DNA of 42,358 nt from Actinomycetes bacterium (GTDB lineage Bacteria; Actinomycetota; Actinomycetes; Actinomycetales; Dermatophilaceae), in NCBI GenBank assembly GCA_029778715.1, contig JAKOPT010000081.1, forward strand, positions 1-42,358, given 5' to 3'. Shown piece by piece: positions 16,500 to 27,342 of the stretch; the stretch's first letter is position 1; each line of letters opens with the position of its first letter. Under the pieces are notes generated by a model. It was given only the letters and a program-made list of their open reading frames with translations, was not told the DNA's origin and ran no database searches. The position numbers and the translations under genes are program-made.

Positions 16500-17081
16500 T
16501 CAGCCGATGGGGCGGCGCAGCGGCGCGGGCGCCAACCCCCGGCGGCGGCGCAGCATCGCCACCAACTCCGGCTTGGCCTCCGGGTGGAGTTTGCGGCGCA
16601 ACGTGGCCGTGGGAACCACGCGCCGCACGACGACCGAGCCGAAGCCGAGCCGGGCAAAGAACCGGTTCGCGTCGCGGCTCTGAGTAGGCACGTGGGTGGC
16701 GACGACCTCGGCACCGAGCCGCTCGGCATACGCGACCACCGCGTCGAGCAGCGCATGCCCGACCCCTCGACGCCGAACCCGGCGGTCGACAAACAGTTGC
16801 TCAATGGCGACCTCGGGGTGCGGGGCCAACCCGAACGGGTTTTCCGACACGATGAGGTAACCGACCGGCGCCTCCTCAAGGCGGGCCAGCCAGGCGCGAA
16901 CATCACAGCGCCGCAGCGCCTCTCGCAATCGCCCCTCGGCCACGGCACGGGCTGCCGCCTCCGGCGAGGCGCCCTGGTCGACGCGTTGAGCCATCCAGAG
17001 CCCCGTCAGTTCGCGCACCAGGTCCTCGTCACGCTCCTCACCGGCACGAACAGACACGACCTCGATGCTCGTTCGAACCAC
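16500..17081 (-). CDS. GNAT family N-acetyltransferase
   Basis: A 193-aa GNAT protein. The acetyl-CoA pyrophosphate-binding motif A is EQLFVDRRVRRRGVGHALL (about residues 92-110), followed by AYAERLGAEVVATHV and the typical NRFFARLGF segment. The C-terminal 30 residues are Arg-rich. The substrate is unknown. GTG 17081 has GGAGGAGG 7 nt upstream, a strong ribosome-binding site. It is divergent from DUF554 and convergent with the thioesterase. Confidence 0.88.
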   Translation of the reverse strand: MVRTSIEVVSVRAGEERDEDLVRELTGLWMAQRVDQGASPEAAARAVAEGRLREALRRCDVRAWLARLEEAPVGYLIVSENPFGLAPHPEVAIEQLFVDRRVRRRGVGHALLDAVVAYAERLGAEVVATHVPTQSRDANRFFARLGFGSVVVRRVVPTATLRRKLHPEAKPELVAMLRRRRGLAPAPLRRPIG

Positions 17082-17176
17082 GGCGAAACCTCCTCCGCAC
17101 CGGACTGGACGAGACGACCTTAGGAGATGACCGGTCCGCCTGTGAAGACGGGTCCCTTATCACGGGGGCTGCTGGT

Positions 17177-17182
17177 TACAGT
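17177..17182 (+). promoter_or_regulatory. -10 element, leaderless type, for DUF554 gene
   Basis: TACAGT ends 7 nt before GTG 17190, the start that gives the family-like N terminus of DUF554. This spacing would put the transcription start on the start codon. Confidence 0.45.
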
Positions 17183-17189
17183 GCTCGGT

Positions 17190-17960
17190 GTGACGGGTGG
17201 CTTCATCGGGCTGGGAACGGCCCTCAACGTCGCCACCGTCGTCGTCGGCGCCCTCCTCGGGATGGTCATCGGGCATCGATTCCCCGACCGGACCCGCTCC
17301 GTTGTCACCGACGCCCTCGGGTTGACCACGCTGCTCATGGCCGGGCTGTCGGTGGCCGCGGTCACCGCGCCGGCGCTCTCGCAGGCGACCGGCCGCGGGG
17401 CACCCGTCCTCATCGTGCTGGGCTCGCTGCTCATCGGCGGCATCACCGGGTCGCTGCTGCGGATCGAGGCCCGCCTGGAGTCGCTCGCGGGCCGGATTCA
17501 GGATTGGGTGGGCCGCCGGTTCCCCTCGGAGGGACAGGGCGCGCAAGCGCGCGAACGGTTCATCGAGGGCTGGCTCAGCGCGACCCTCCTCTTCTGCGTG
17601 GGCCCGTTGACCATCCTCGGCTCACTGTCGGACGGGCTCGGGCGTGGCATCGACCAGTTGGCCCTCAAGGCGGTGCTCGACGGGTTCGCCGCGCTCGCCT
17701 TTGCCTCGACGTTCGGGGTGGGGGTGCTGCTGTCGGCGGTCTCGGTGGCCGTGATCCAGGGGTCGCTCACCCTGGTCGGGGTGTTCCTGGGCTCGATCAT
17801 GCCGGAGGCCCACATCGCGGCCCTGACCGCGACCGGCGGCCTCATGCTCGCCGGTATCGGGTTGCGGTTGCTGCGGATTCGCGAAACCCCGGTGGCCGAT
17901 ATGCTGCCCGCTCTGGTCGTGGCCCCGCTGCTCACCCAGGTGGTCATCGCGCTGCGCTGA
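17190..17960 (+). CDS. DUF554 family membrane protein
   Basis: A 256-aa polytopic protein with about seven membrane segments. It begins GGFIGLGTALNVATVVVGALLG, the usual DUF554 opening, and contains GWLSATLLFCVGPLTILGS and a final IGLRLLRIRETPVADMLPAL. Its function is unknown; a transport role has been guessed for the family. GTG 17190 agrees with the family start and with an upstream TACAGT at 7 nt. ATG 17127 is also in frame but sits directly on its AGGAG and adds a 21-residue leader unlike the family. It converges on pdtaR. Confidence 0.85.
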   Translation: MTGGFIGLGTALNVATVVVGALLGMVIGHRFPDRTRSVVTDALGLTTLLMAGLSVAAVTAPALSQATGRGAPVLIVLGSLLIGGITGSLLRIEARLESLAGRIQDWVGRRFPSEGQGAQARERFIEGWLSATLLFCVGPLTILGSLSDGLGRGIDQLALKAVLDGFAALAFASTFGVGVLLSAVSVAVIQGSLTLVGVFLGSIMPEAHIAALTATGGLMLAGIGLRLLRIRETPVADMLPALVVAPLLTQVVIALR

Positions 17961-18004
17961 AGCGCCCAGGGGAGGGCTTGAGCGCAGCGGTCTGCACGGC
18001 ATAC

Positions 18005-18023
18005 GGGCCGGTCGACCCGGCCC
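18005..18023. terminator. hairpin between DUF554 gene and pdtaR
   Basis: A 7-bp perfect GC stem (18005-18011 with 18017-18023) and 5-nt loop lie in the 65-bp gap between two convergent genes. One copy of the CGGCATAC octamer abuts its left side. No U-tract is present. Confidence 0.5.
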
Positions 18024-18025
18024 GG

Positions 18026-18604
18026 TCAGGCCTTTTCCATCCCCGCGACGACCGCGTCGGCAACCTCACGCATACTCATCCGCCGGTCCATCGCGGTCTT
18101 TTGAATCCAGCGGAACGCGTCGGCCTCACTGATCTTGAGTTTGGTCATGAGCACGCCCTTGGCCCGGTCGACGGCCTTGCGGGTCTCGAGGCGATCGCCG
18201 AGGTCGGCGACCTCGTCCTCCAACTCCTTGAGTTCGGCCCAGCGCGACAGGGCAATGTCGATGGCCGGAGTGACGTCGGCGGCCGTGAACGGCTTGACGA
18301 CATAGGCCATGACGCCGGCGTCGCGGGCCCGCTCGACCAGTTCGGTCTGACTGAAGGCGGTGAGCATGACCACGGGGCACAACCGCTGCGAACCGATCTG
18401 TTCGGCGGCGCTCAACCCGTCGAGGACGGGCATCTTGACGTCCATGACGACCAGGTCCGGCTTGAGTTCGTTGGCGAGGGTGACCGCCTGCTCACCGTTG
18501 CTTGCCTGTCCCACAACCTCATAGCCGGACTCGGTGAGCATTTCGGCCAAGTCCAGCCGGATGATCGCCTCGTCCTCGGCGACGAGGATCCGCTTGCCGG
18601 CCAC
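18026..18604 (-). CDS. pdtaR: ANTAR-domain response regulator PdtaR
   Basis: A 192-aa two-domain regulator. The receiver domain has acidic E10-D11, phospho-acceptor Asp55 (VVMDVKMP) and VVKPF Lys near 105. A C-terminal ANTAR domain (about 127-182) contains VDRAKGVLM and AFRWIQKTAMDRRMSMREVADAVV. ANTAR proteins bind twin-hexaloop RNA structures and act by antitermination. The partner kinase PdtaS is not in the window. Length and sequence match Rv1626 and actinobacterial orthologues. GTG 18604 has GGAGGG upstream. It lies 47 bp downstream of tRNA-Leu on the same strand. Confidence 0.95.
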   Translation of the reverse strand: MAGKRILVAEDEAIIRLDLAEMLTESGYEVVGQASNGEQAVTLANELKPDLVVMDVKMPVLDGLSAAEQIGSQRLCPVVMLTAFSQTELVERARDAGVMAYVVKPFTAADVTPAIDIALSRWAELKELEDEVADLGDRLETRKAVDRAKGVLMTKLKISEADAFRWIQKTAMDRRMSMREVADAVVAGMEKA

Positions 18605-18651
18605 TGTGCCCTCCCTGCGACGGGTCGATCTTGGCTATCGAGGATGTGCTG

Positions 18652-18737
18652 TGGTGCCGGGAGCGGGACTTGAACCCGCACGCCCTTTCGAGCAAAGCAT
18701 TTTGAGTGCTCCGTGTCTGCCATTCCACCACCCCGGC
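18652..18737 (-). tRNA. tRNA-Leu (anticodon CAA)
   Basis: The minus strand folds as a class II tRNA: acceptor GCCGGGG pairs with TCCCGGC, with A73 and an encoded CCA. The anticodon stem-loop GAGCA-CTCAAAA-TGCTT gives anticodon CAA. A variable arm follows, then a GGTTCAAGTCC T-loop. The 86-nt length including CCA fits tRNA-Leu. TACACT (18756-18751) is a plausible -10 about 14 nt upstream. Confidence 0.95.
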
Positions 18738-18801
18738 GAGGGTGCGCTCTAGTGTAACCGCTTCGATGACCCGCTGCCTGCCAGGCCACGACGCGGGATA
18801 C

Positions 18802-20259
18802 CTATGACCCCTGGCTCAGGGTGAGGTATGCCGGTGCCTGACCGGAGAGGGCATCCCCGATCCGGTGCACCCGCAGCGCGTTCGTCGACCCCGGGATGCC
18901 CGGCGGGGACCCGGCGACGATGACGACGATGTCGCCCTCGACGACCCGCCCGGCGCCGAGGAGAACCTGGTCGACCAGGAGGGCGTATTCGTCGGTGTGA
19001 TGGACGTCGGGGACCAGGAAGGTCTCGACGCCCCAGGTCAGGGCCAGTTGCGACCGGGTCCACTGGTTGGCGGTGAAGGCCAGGTGCGGGATCCGGGGCC
19101 GCACGCGGGCCAGGCGCCGGGAGGAATCGCCCGTCGAGGTGAAGGTGATGAGGAACTTCGCGCCCAGGAGGTCACCGATCTCGGAGGCCGCCGCGGTGAC
19201 CGCGCCGCCCTTGGAGTTGGGCCGGGTGTCGAGGGGCCGGATGCGGTGCATCCCGTGCATCTCGGTGTTCTCGATGATCCGGGCCATCGTCTCCACGGCC
19301 TCGAACGGGTGCGCACCCACCGAGGTCTCCCCCGACAGCATGAGGGCATCGGCCCCGTCGAGCACGGCATTGGCCGCGTCGGAGGCCTCGGCGCGGGTCG
19401 GACGCGAGTTCTCGACCATCGACTCGAGGACCTGGGTGGCGACGATCACCGGCTTGGCGCGGCGCCGGGCGATTTCGCAGGCCCGTTTCTGGACCAGCGG
19501 CACCTCCTCCAGCGGCATCTCCACCCCGAGGTCACCGCGGGCGACCATGACCCCGTCGAAGGCGCGAATGATCTCGTCGAGGTGATCGACGGCCTGCGGC
19601 TTCTCGATCTTGGCGATGACCGGCAGCCAGATGCCGACCTCACGCATGATCTCGTGGACATCGTCGAGGTCGCGGGCGCTGCGCACGAACGACAGGGCGA
19701 TCATGTCGACCTTGAGCCGCAGCGCCCACCGGAGGTCCTCACGGTCCTTCTGCGACAGCGCCGGGACGCTCATCGCGGCACCGGGCACGTTGATGCCCTT
19801 GTTGTTGGAGAGCATCCCGCCTTCGAGGACCGAGCACCGGACATCGGTGTCGGTGGTCTCCAGCACCGCCAGGGCGAGTTTGCCGTCGTCGATGAGGATG
19901 CGGTGCCCGGGTTGGACGTCACCGGGCAGGCCGGCATACGTCGTCCCCACCTCATGGACATCGCCGGGCACGTCGCGGGTCGTGATCGTGAAGGGCGCTC
20001 CCGGCTCCAACAGGACCGGACCGTCGACGAACCGCCCGGTTCGGATCTTCGGGCCCTGGAGGTCGACGAGGATCCCGACGGCCCGGCCCGCCGCGTCGCT
20101 CGCGCGCCGGACGTCGAAGTAGACGTGTTCGTGCGCGGCATAGTCGCCGTGCGAGAGATTGAGCCGGGCCACGTCCATGCCGACATCGACCAAGTGGCGA
20201 ATGCGCTCAGGGGTCGAGGCAGCAGGCCCCATCGTGCAGACGATCTTGGCGCGACGCAT
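18802..20259 (-). CDS. pyk: pyruvate kinase
   Basis: A 485-aa pyruvate kinase, converting phosphoenolpyruvate and ADP to pyruvate and ATP. Signs are MRRAKIVCTMGPAAS, LNLSHGDYAAH, LVDLQGPKIRTG, the catalytic Lys region VIAKIEKPQAVDHLDEII, MVARGDLGVEMPLEEVP and the effector-domain segment SGETSVGAHPFEAVETM. ATG 20259 matches the family start; ATG 20268 would add three residues. It is monofunctional, since it lacks the extra PEP-utilizer domain of some bacilli. It is downstream of gltD on the same strand, with an 89-bp gap. Confidence 0.96.
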   Translation of the reverse strand: MRRAKIVCTMGPAASTPERIRHLVDVGMDVARLNLSHGDYAAHEHVYFDVRRASDAAGRAVGILVDLQGPKIRTGRFVDGPVLLEPGAPFTITTRDVPGDVHEVGTTYAGLPGDVQPGHRILIDDGKLALAVLETTDTDVRCSVLEGGMLSNNKGINVPGAAMSVPALSQKDREDLRWALRLKVDMIALSFVRSARDLDDVHEIMREVGIWLPVIAKIEKPQAVDHLDEIIRAFDGVMVARGDLGVEMPLEEVPLVQKRACEIARRRAKPVIVATQVLESMVENSRPTRAEASDAANAVLDGADALMLSGETSVGAHPFEAVETMARIIENTEMHGMHRIRPLDTRPNSKGGAVTAAASEIGDLLGAKFLITFTSTGDSSRRLARVRPRIPHLAFTANQWTRSQLALTWGVETFLVPDVHHTDEYALLVDQVLLGAGRVVEGDIVVIVAGSPPGIPGSTNALRVHRIGDALSGQAPAYLTLSQGS

Positions 20260-20333
20260 GGTCTCCATCCTACTGCGTAACCGGTTACAGGGTGATGAGA
20301 GTCACAGCCGGCCGTCGGTGGGGCTTGGTTGGC

Positions 20334-20347
20334 GGGGCCTTCGCCCC
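20334..20347 (-). terminator. small hairpin after gltD
   Basis: A 5-bp GC stem with a 4-nt loop lies immediately after the gltD stop codon. It is short, so readthrough into pyk or simple mRNA 3'-end protection is equally possible. Confidence 0.3.
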
Positions 20348-20348
20348 C

Positions 20349-21809
20349 TCACACGGTCAACGGACGGTCCGTGGGATTGATGGGCCGGGGCAGGTTCGAC
20401 GCGCGACCGCGCAAGTAGGCATCCACGCCGTGGGCGGCAGCCCGGCCCTCGGCGATCGCCCAGACGATGAGGGACTGGCCCCGCCCGGCGTCACCGGCGA
20501 CGAACACCCCGGGCGCGCTCGTCATGAACTCCCGGTCGCGCGCGACGTTGCCGCGCGCATCGAGGTCGACCCCGAGTTGCTCGACCAGGCCCTCGCGTTG
20601 CGGCCCGAGGAAACCCATCGCGAGCAGCACCAACTGCGCCGGCAGCACCTGCTCGGTGCCCTCGACGGGCTCGAAGCGCCCATCGACGAGAGCCACCTCG
20701 TGCAACCGCAAACCGGTCACCGCACCGGACTCGTCACCGAGAATGGCGCTGGTGCTCACGGCATACCGACGTTCGCCGCCCTCCTCGTGCGCGGAGGCGA
20801 CCCGGAAGATCATCGGATACGTCGGCCACGGCTGGCCGGCGGGCCGCTCTTCACCCGGGCGCGGCATGATTTCCAGGCTCGTCACCGACCGCGCCCCTTG
20901 ACGCAGCGCGGTGCCGATGCAGTCGGCCCCGGTGTCGCCACCGCCGATGACGATGACGTCCTTGCCCGCCGCGGTCACCTGGCCGGTGACGCTCTCCCCC
21001 ACCGCAACCCGGTTGGCCGGCGGCAGGTAGTCCATTGCCTGGAGCACCCCGGACAACTCACGCCCGGGCACCGGCAGATCGCGGGGCACCGTCGAGCCGA
21101 TGGCGAGCACGATGGCGTCGAAGCGAGCGCGCAACTGCGCTCCGGTCACGTCGGTGCCGACGGCGATCCCGTTGCGGAAGATCGTGCCCTCGGCCTGCAT
21201 CTGGGCCAGGCGCCGGTCGAGGATCGCCTTCTCCATCTTGAATTCCGGTATGCCGTAGCGCAGCAAGCCGCCGGGCCGGTCGGCGCGCTCGTAGACGGCG
21301 ACGGTGTGCCCGGCCCGGGTCAACTGCTGGGCCGCGGCCAGCCCGGCCGGTCCGGAGCCGACGACGGCGACCGTCTTGCCGGTGAGGCGGTCGGGCACGA
21401 GCGGCTGGACGACCTGCGCCGCGAACGCGCGCTCGATCGTCGTCACCTCGACCTGCTTGATCGTGACCGCCGGCTGGTTGATGCCGAGGACGCACGCGGT
21501 CTCGCAGGGCGCCGGGCAGAGCCGCCCGGTGAACTCGGGGAAGTTGTTGGTCGCGTGCAGCCGCTCGATGGCGCTGCGCCAGTCCCCGCGCCAGGCGAGG
21601 TCGTTCCACTCGGGGATGAGGTTGCCCAGCGGGCATCCGGAGTGGCAGAACGGGATGCCGCAGTCCATGCAGCGACTCGCCTGCGCCTGCAACTCCTCGA
21701 CGTCCTGGGGTTCGTAGACCTCACGCCAATCCTGGATGCGCACCGGCACCGGGCGGCGGGCGGGCAGCTCTCGCTGGCGGAGCTTGAGGAAACCTTGCGG
21801 ATCAGCCAC
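20349..21809 (-). CDS. gltD: glutamate synthase small subunit
   Basis: A 486-aa FAD- and Fe-S-containing subunit that passes electrons from NADPH to the large subunit. The N terminus carries the ferredoxin-like Cys clusters [15 protein letters not shown] and [12 protein letters not shown]. The FAD fold is [17 protein letters not shown], and the NADPH fold [15 protein letters not shown]. The C-terminal FAD-contact motif is [22 protein letters not shown] 21809 overlaps the gltB stop by 8 nt, consistent with coupled synthesis of the two subunits. Length is normal for GltD. Confidence 0.96.
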   Translation of the reverse strand: MADPQGFLKLRQRELPARRPVPVRIQDWREVYEPQDVEELQAQASRCMDCGIPFCHSGCPLGNLIPEWNDLAWRGDWRSAIERLHATNNFPEFTGRLCPAPCETACVLGINQPAVTIKQVEVTTIERAFAAQVVQPLVPDRLTGKTVAVVGSGPAGLAAAQQLTRAGHTVAVYERADRPGGLLRYGIPEFKMEKAILDRRLAQMQAEGTIFRNGIAVGTDVTGAQLRARFDAIVLAIGSTVPRDLPVPGRELSGVLQAMDYLPPANRVAVGESVTGQVTAAGKDVIVIGGGDTGADCIGTALRQGARSVTSLEIMPRPGEERPAGQPWPTYPMIFRVASAHEEGGERRYAVSTSAILGDESGAVTGLRLHEVALVDGRFEPVEGTEQVLPAQLVLLAMGFLGPQREGLVEQLGVDLDARGNVARDREFMTSAPGVFVAGDAGRGQSLIVWAIAEGRAAAHGVDAYLRGRASNLPRPINPTDRPLTV

Positions 21810-24800
21810 GGGATGCCTCCATGATTCGTTCCCAAACCTGCGTGCCATCGACGTCGAGCCCCTCGGCGGCGGCTTCCTCGCGCACCCGCAGGACCCGCTC
21901 GTAGTCCCTCGGCACGATGACGGTGAACCGCTGCGAGGCCTCCGGCCATTCGGTGAGCAGCCGGCTGGCCACCTCGGACCCGGTCCACCGGTGGTGACGC
22001 TCCAGGAGGTCGTGGACCACTCCCTCGTCGGCAGGGGTGAGGGGGCGCAGGTCGACCAGTTCCCGGTTGACCCGCTCGGCGTCGAGGTCGAGGACGTAGG
22101 CCAACCCACCGGACATGCCTGCGGCCACGTTGCGGCCGGTGGGGCCGAGGATGAGGACGGTGCCACCGGTCATGTATTCGAGCCCATGGTCCCCGACGCC
22201 CTCGACGACGGCGGTCGCCCCGGAGTTGCGGACACAGAAGCGTTCGCCGACCCGGCCGCGCAAGAAGATCTCCCCGGACGTCGCGCCGTAGCCGATGACG
22301 TTGCCGGCAATGACGTTGTCCTCGGCGACAATCGGGCTGGTGCGGTCGGGCCGGATGACGACCCGGCCCCCGGACAGGCCCTTGCCGACGTAGTCGTTGC
22401 CGTCGCCGTGGAGGGTCAGGGTCACCCCGGCGGGCAGGAACGCGCCCAGGCTCTGTCCGGCCGACCCGACGAGGGTGAGGTCGATGGTGTGGTCGGGCAG
22501 CCCGTGCGGGTGGGCCCGGGTGACCTCGTGGCCGAGCATGGTGCCGATGGTGCGGTGGACGTTGCGCACCGCGACCTGGCCGGTGACCGGCATACCGTCG
22601 ACAAGAGCGTCCCGCGACAGCGCGATCAACTCGTGGTCCAGGGCCTTCTCCAGCCCGTGGTCCTGGCCGACGAGGTGGCGCCGGCCCGACCCGTCGGGGC
22701 TGTCCACCTCGGCGAGGATCGGGCTCAGGTCGAGCCCGCTCGCCTTCCAGTGGGCCAGGGCGGGCGCGGTGTCGATCGACGAAATCTGGCCGACGGCCTC
22801 GGCGATGCTGCGGAACCCGAGGGCGGCGAGGTGCTCACGGACCTCCTCGGCGATGTACTCGAAGAAGGTCTCGACGAACTCCGGCTTGCCGCTGAAGCGG
22901 GCCCGCAACTCGGGGTTCTGGGTCGCGATGCCCACGGGGCAGGTGTCGAGGTGGCACACGCGCATGAGGATGCAGCCGGACACCACGAGCGGGGCGGTGG
23001 CGAAACCGAACTCCTCGGCGCCGAGCAGGGCCGCGATGACGACGTCCCGGCCGGTCTTGATCTGCCCGTCGACCTGGACGACGATCCGGTCGCGCAACCC
23101 GTTGAGAACCAGCGTCTGCTGGGTCTCGGCCAACCCCAACTCCCAGGGCCCGCCGGCGTGTTTGAGGCTGGTCAGCGGGGAGGCGCCGGTGCCCCCGTCG
23201 TGCCCGGAGATGAGGACGACGTCGGCGTGCGCCTTCGAGACCCCCGCCGCGACCGTGCCGACGCCGACCTCGGAGACGAGTTTGACGTGGATGCGGGCAT
23301 TCGGGTTGGCGTTCTTGAGGTCGTGGATGAGTTGGGCGAGGTCCTCGATCGAGTAGATGTCGTGGTGCGGCGGCGGGCTGATGAGGCCCACCCCCGGGGT
23401 GCTGTGCCGGGTCTTGGCCACCCAGGGGTACACCTTGGTGCCGGGCAGCTGCCCGCCCTCACCGGGCTTGGCGCCCTGGGCCATCTTGATCTGGATGTCG
23501 TCGGCGTGGGTGAGGTACATCGAGGTCACCCCGAACCGCCCGGAAGCCACCTGCTTGATCGCGGAGCGGCGCGCCGGGTCGAGGAGGCGTTCCTCGTCCT
23601 CCCCGCCCTCGCCGGTGTTGGACCGGCCACCGAGCCGGTTCATGGCGATGGCGAGGGTCTCGTGGGCTTCCATGCTGATCGAGCCATAGCTCATCGCCCC
23701 GGTGTTGAACCGGCGCACGATCTCCGCGACCGGCTCGACCTCCTCGATCGGCACCGGTTCGCGTTGCGGGGTGAGCCGGAAGAGGCCGCGCAGGGTCATG
23801 AGCCGCCCGGACTGCTCGTCGATGCGCTGGGTGTACTGCTTGAAGATGTCGTAGCGCCGGTTGCGGGTCGCGTGCTGGAGCCGGAAGACGGTTTCGGGGT
23901 CGAACAGGTGCGGCTCGCCTTCACGGCGCCACTGGTATTCGCCGCCGACGTCGAGTTTGCGGTGCGAGGGCCGCACCCCGTCCTTGGGGTATGCCGCGTG
24001 GTGCCGGGCCGCGGTCTCGGCGGCGATGACGTCGAGACCGACCCCGCCGAGTTGGCTGATGGTGCCGGTGAAGTAGCGGTCGACAAGGTCCTGGGAGAGC
24101 CCGATCGCCTCGAACACCTGGGCGCCCCGGTAGGACGCCACCGTCGAGATGCCCATCTTGGACATGACCTTGAGGACGCCCTTGCCGAGGGCCTTGATGA
24201 GATTCTTGACCGCCTGCTCCTGGGTGACGCCGGTGACGGCGCCACTGCGGACGAGGTCCTCGACGCTTTCCATGGCGAGGTAGGGGTTGACCGCGGCCGC
24301 CCCATAGCCGACGAGGAGCGCGACGTGGTGCACCTCGCGGACGTCCCCGGCCTCGACGATCAACCCGACCTGGGTGCGCAACTTGGTGCGGATGAGGTGG
24401 TGGTGGACCGCGGAGGTGAGCAGCAGGGACGGGATCGGCGCGTGGTCGCGGTCGGAGTCCCGGTCGGAGAGGACGACGAACCGGGCCCCGGCGGCGATCG
24501 CGTCGCTCACCTCGGTGCAGATCGCGTCCAGCCGGTCGCGCAACGCCGCCTCGCCGCCGGTGGCGTCGTAGAGCCCCTGGATGACGACGGTGGCGTAGCC
24601 GGGCAGGTCGCCGTCGGCGTTGATGTGGACGATCTTGGCCAGTTCGTCGTTGTCGATGACCGGGAAGTCGAGGACCACCTGGCGCACATGGGCCGGACCG
24701 GCGCCGAGCAGGTTGCCCTCGGGACCGATCGAGGTGCCCAGCGAGGTGACCAGTTCCTCACGGATCGCATCCAAGGGCGGGTTGGTCACCTGGGCGAACT

Positions 24801-26340
24801 GCTGGGTGAAGTAGTCGAAGAGCAGCCGCGGCTTGTCGGAGAGGACCGCGATCGGGGTGTCGGTGCCCATCGAGCCCAGCGCCTCACCCCCGGTGCGCGC
24901 CATCGGCGCGAGGATGATCTTGAGTTCCTCCTCGGTGTAGCCGAAGGTGCGCTGGCGACGCGCCACCGAAGCGGGCGTGTGGAGGATGTGCTCCCGATCC
25001 GGCAGGTCGGCAAGCCGGATCAGGCCCGCGTGCAACCACTCCTCGTAGGGCTGGGCGGACGCAAGTTGACCCTTGATCTCCTCGTCGCTCACGATCCGGC
25101 CCGCGGCGGTGTCGACGAGCAGCATCCGGCCCGGCTGCAACCGGCCGCGCTTGACGACCCGCTCCGCGGGCAGGTCGAGCACGCCGGACTCGGAGGCGAG
25201 GACCACCAGGCCGTCGTCGGTGACCCAGTAGCGCCCCGGACGCAACCCGTTGCGGTCCAGGACCGCCCCGACGAGGGTGCCGTCGGTGAACGTCACGCAC
25301 GCCGGCCCGTCCCAGGGCTCCATGAACGTCGAGTGGAACTCGTAGAAGGCCCGCCGGGCCGGGTCCATCTCCTCGTGGTTCTCCCACGCCTCGGGGATCA
25401 TCATGAGGACCGCATGCGGCAGCGAGCGCCCCCCGAGGTGGAGCAGTTCGAGGACCTCGTCGAAGGAGGCCGAGTCCGAGGAGCCGGCGGCGCAGATCGG
25501 GAAGAGACGTTTGAGGTCTGCCCCGAGCAGGTCGGATTGGAGCTGGTCCTCCCGGGCATGCATCCAGTTGCGGTTGCCCTTGACCGTGTTGATCTCACCG
25601 TTGTGGGCGATGAGCCGGTAGGGGTGGGCCAGCGGCCAGCTCGGGAAGGTGTTCGTCGAGAACCGGGAGTGGACGACGGCCAACTCGGTGGCGAACCGGG
25701 GATGGGACAGGTCGGGGAAGAAGGGTTCGAGTTGCCCGGTGGTGAGCATGCCCTTGTAGACCAGGGTGCGCGAGGACAGCGAGGGGAAGTAGACCTCCAA
25801 CTCGCGCTCGGCCCGCCGCCGCAACCCGTAGGTCAGCCGGTCCAGAGCAATCCCGGCGACCTCCCCCTCGAGCGAGGTGAGAAACACCTGCTCGAAATAC
25901 GGCATACAGTCGCGCGCGGCCCGCCCCACGATGTCGATCGCGGCCGGCACGTCGCGCCACCCGAGGACCCCGAGGCCCTCCTCGACGGCGATCCGGGCGA
26001 TCTCCTCCTTGACCGTATGCCGCGCCGCCGGGTCCCGGGGCAGGTAGGCCATCCCCACGGCATACCGGCCGACGGGGGGAAGCCCGAGGCCGCTGACCTC
26101 GCGAAGGAAGGCGTCGGGGATCTGGGTGAGAATGCCGGCACCGTCACCGACAAGCGGGTCGGCACCGGTGGCCCCCCGGTGGTCGAGGTTGCGCAGCGCG
26201 TCGAGGGCGAGGGCGACGATGTCGTGACCCGCCGTGCCGCGCATCGTGGCCACCATGGCCACCCCGCACGCATCATGTTCCGCGCTGCGGCGGTAAAGAC
26301 CCTGGTCAACAGGCTGCGCGGAAAAGGGCAGAGACGTCAC
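21802..26340 (-). CDS. gltB: glutamate synthase large subunit
   Basis: A 1512-aa GOGAT alpha subunit converting glutamine and 2-oxoglutarate to two glutamates. A 24-residue propeptide precedes the N-terminal nucleophile Cys25 ([10 protein letters not shown]) of the class II glutaminase domain, which also has the [17 protein letters not shown] and [11 protein letters not shown] motifs. The FMN-binding synthase domain includes [12 protein letters not shown] and [12 protein letters not shown]. The 3Fe-4S motif C-x5-C-x4-C is near 1120-1131. The C-terminal beta-helix follows ([19 protein letters not shown]). GTG 26340 is preceded by AGGAC at long spacing. The upstream gap of 123 bp after lgt may carry its own promoter. 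Confidence 0.97.
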   Translation of the reverse strand: MTSLPFSAQPVDQGLYRRSAEHDACGVAMVATMRGTAGHDIVALALDALRNLDHRGATGADPLVGDGAGILTQIPDAFLREVSGLGLPPVGRYAVGMAYLPRDPAARHTVKEEIARIAVEEGLGVLGWRDVPAAIDIVGRAARDCMPYFEQVFLTSLEGEVAGIALDRLTYGLRRRAERELEVYFPSLSSRTLVYKGMLTTGQLEPFFPDLSHPRFATELAVVHSRFSTNTFPSWPLAHPYRLIAHNGEINTVKGNRNWMHAREDQLQSDLLGADLKRLFPICAAGSSDSASFDEVLELLHLGGRSLPHAVLMMIPEAWENHEEMDPARRAFYEFHSTFMEPWDGPACVTFTDGTLVGAVLDRNGLRPGRYWVTDDGLVVLASESGVLDLPAERVVKRGRLQPGRMLLVDTAAGRIVSDEEIKGQLASAQPYEEWLHAGLIRLADLPDREHILHTPASVARRQRTFGYTEEELKIILAPMARTGGEALGSMGTDTPIAVLSDKPRLLFDYFTQQFAQVTNPPLDAIREELVTSLGTSIGPEGNLLGAGPAHVRQVVLDFPVIDNDELAKIVHINADGDLPGYATVVIQGLYDATGGEAALRDRLDAICTEVSDAIAAGARFVVLSDRDSDRDHAPIPSLLLTSAVHHHLIRTKLRTQVGLIVEAGDVREVHHVALLVGYGAAAVNPYLAMESVEDLVRSGAVTGVTQEQAVKNLIKALGKGVLKVMSKMGISTVASYRGAQVFEAIGLSQDLVDRYFTGTISQLGGVGLDVIAAETAARHHAAYPKDGVRPSHRKLDVGGEYQWRREGEPHLFDPETVFRLQHATRNRRYDIFKQYTQRIDEQSGRLMTLRGLFRLTPQREPVPIEEVEPVAEIVRRFNTGAMSYGSISMEAHETLAIAMNRLGGRSNTGEGGEDEERLLDPARRSAIKQVASGRFGVTSMYLTHADDIQIKMAQGAKPGEGGQLPGTKVYPWVAKTRHSTPGVGLISPPPHHDIYSIEDLAQLIHDLKNANPNARIHVKLVSEVGVGTVAAGVSKAHADVVLISGHDGGTGASPLTSLKHAGGPWELGLAETQQTLVLNGLRDRIVVQVDGQIKTGRDVVIAALLGAEEFGFATAPLVVSGCILMRVCHLDTCPVGIATQNPELRARFSGKPEFVETFFEYIAEEVREHLAALGFRSIAEAVGQISSIDTAPALAHWKASGLDLSPILAEVDSPDGSGRRHLVGQDHGLEKALDHELIALSRDALVDGMPVTGQVAVRNVHRTIGTMLGHEVTRAHPHGLPDHTIDLTLVGSAGQSLGAFLPAGVTLTLHGDGNDYVGKGLSGGRVVIRPDRTSPIVAEDNVIAGNVIGYGATSGEIFLRGRVGERFCVRNSGATAVVEGVGDHGLEYMTGGTVLILGPTGRNVAAGMSGGLAYVLDLDAERVNRELVDLRPLTPADEGVVHDLLERHHRWTGSEVASRLLTEWPEASQRFTVIVPRDYERVLRVREEAAAEGLDVDGTQVWERIMEASRG

Positions 26341-26378
26341 GACGACTGATCACCGTCCTGGGAGGTGGGGGCCGCGAC

Positions 26379-26407
26379 GCCATAACGCGCCCGGGCCGGG
26401 AAGACAA
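26379..26407 (-). promoter_or_regulatory. candidate gltB promoter
   Basis: On the minus strand TTGTCT (26407-26402), a 17-nt spacer and TATGGC (26384-26379) lie 39 nt or more upstream of the gltB start, in the only sizeable gap between lgt and gltD. The -10 is imperfect. Confidence 0.35.
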
Positions 26408-26463
26408 CGACGCGCGGGCAGCGTTGGCCACGCGGCAGCAGGATATCCACTCGGGGTGGCGTC

Positions 26464-27342
26464 CTACGATTCGAGAGGTTCCGTCTTGCGATCCGAGACA
26501 GTTCGGCCGCTCCGCCGGTAGACCCAGACGCCGAGAAGGAACACGAGGGCACTGACCCAGACGTTGACCCGCACCCCGAGGATCGTGTTGGCGAAATCGT
26601 CGCGGAGCAGTTCGACGACGACCCGGCCCACGGGGTAGCCGGCGACGTAGATCCCGAACAACTGACCGGGCGCCAGGGCGCCGCGGCGATCCAGGCGCAG
26701 CAACACCACGGCGAGCACGACGAGGAACAGCGACTCGTAGAGGAACGTCGGCTGGAAGGTGCCCGCGACGACCGGGTGGCCGGCGGAGTCGGTGACCGCC
26801 CGGCCCGCGCCCTGATCCCACTCGTGGATGGTCAGCCCCCACGGCAGGTCGGTGGCCCGGCCGTGGAGTTCGTTGTTGAACCAGTTGCCCCAGCGCCCGA
26901 TGGCCTGGGCCAGGGCCACCCCCGGCGCGGCCGCGTCGGCGAAATCGACGAACGCCACCCCGTGCCGCCGGCAGCCGAGCCAGGCACCGGCCGCGCCGAG
27001 CGCGATCGCTCCCCAGATCCCCAGGCCGCCTTCCCAGATGGCCAGGGCCCGCCAGGGTTGCCCGCCGGCCCCGAAGTAGGGCTGGGGGGTGGTGAGGACG
27101 TGGTAGAGCCGGCCGCCGATGATGCCGGCGACCACGGCATACACGGAAATGTCGAAGGTGACGCCGGCCGGCTGGCCGCGCGCCTGCAACCGCCGGTCCG
27201 TCAGCCAACCGGCGACGAAGATCCCGGCGACGATGCACAGGGCATAGGCCCGGATCGGTATGCCGAGGACGTGCCAGACGGCGACGGTCGGGCTCGGGAT
27301 GCTCGTCGGCACCACCAGCCCGACTGTCAGCGCCTGCGTCAC
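26464..27342 (-). CDS. lgt: prolipoprotein diacylglyceryl transferase
   Basis: A 292-aa, seven-helix enzyme that transfers diacylglycerol from phosphatidylglycerol to the lipobox Cys of prolipoproteins. Visible motifs are IPIRAYALCIVAG, GIIGGRLYHVLT and the Lgt signature AIGRWGNWFNNELHGR (about 140-156). These are followed by FQPTFLYESLF and the helix-7 region GRVVVELLRDDF. GTG 27342 overlaps the DsbA-like gene's stop by 4 nt (GTGA). In many actinobacteria lgt directly follows trpA; here two thiol-redox genes lie between. Confidence 0.96.
   Translation of the reverse strand: MTQALTVGLVVPTSIPSPTVAVWHVLGIPIRAYALCIVAGIFVAGWLTDRRLQARGQPAGVTFDISVYAVVAGIIGGRLYHVLTTPQPYFGAGGQPWRALAIWEGGLGIWGAIALGAAGAWLGCRRHGVAFVDFADAAAPGVALAQAIGRWGNWFNNELHGRATDLPWGLTIHEWDQGAGRAVTDSAGHPVVAGTFQPTFLYESLFLVVLAVVLLRLDRRGALAPGQLFGIYVAGYPVGRVVVELLRDDFANTILGVRVNVWVSALVFLLGVWVYRRSGRTVSDRKTEPLES

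Noticed and set aside
13325..16683. Long plus-strand open frame across polA and the thioesterase gene
   Set aside because: Shadow of polA; it also runs out of frame through the thioesterase gene, which has its own hotdog motifs.
17041..17090. SOS (LexA) box near the GNAT start, from a GTTCGAAC palindrome
   Set aside because: The spacing does not fit the actinobacterial TCGAAC-N4-GTTCGA consensus, and most of it lies in coding sequence.
21736..26349. A 1537-codon open frame on the plus strand antisense to gltB
   Set aside because: It is the GC-rich shadow of gltB: no family motifs, Gly/Val/Asp/Arg-rich composition typical of antisense third-position GC, while gltB is fully conserved on the other strand.
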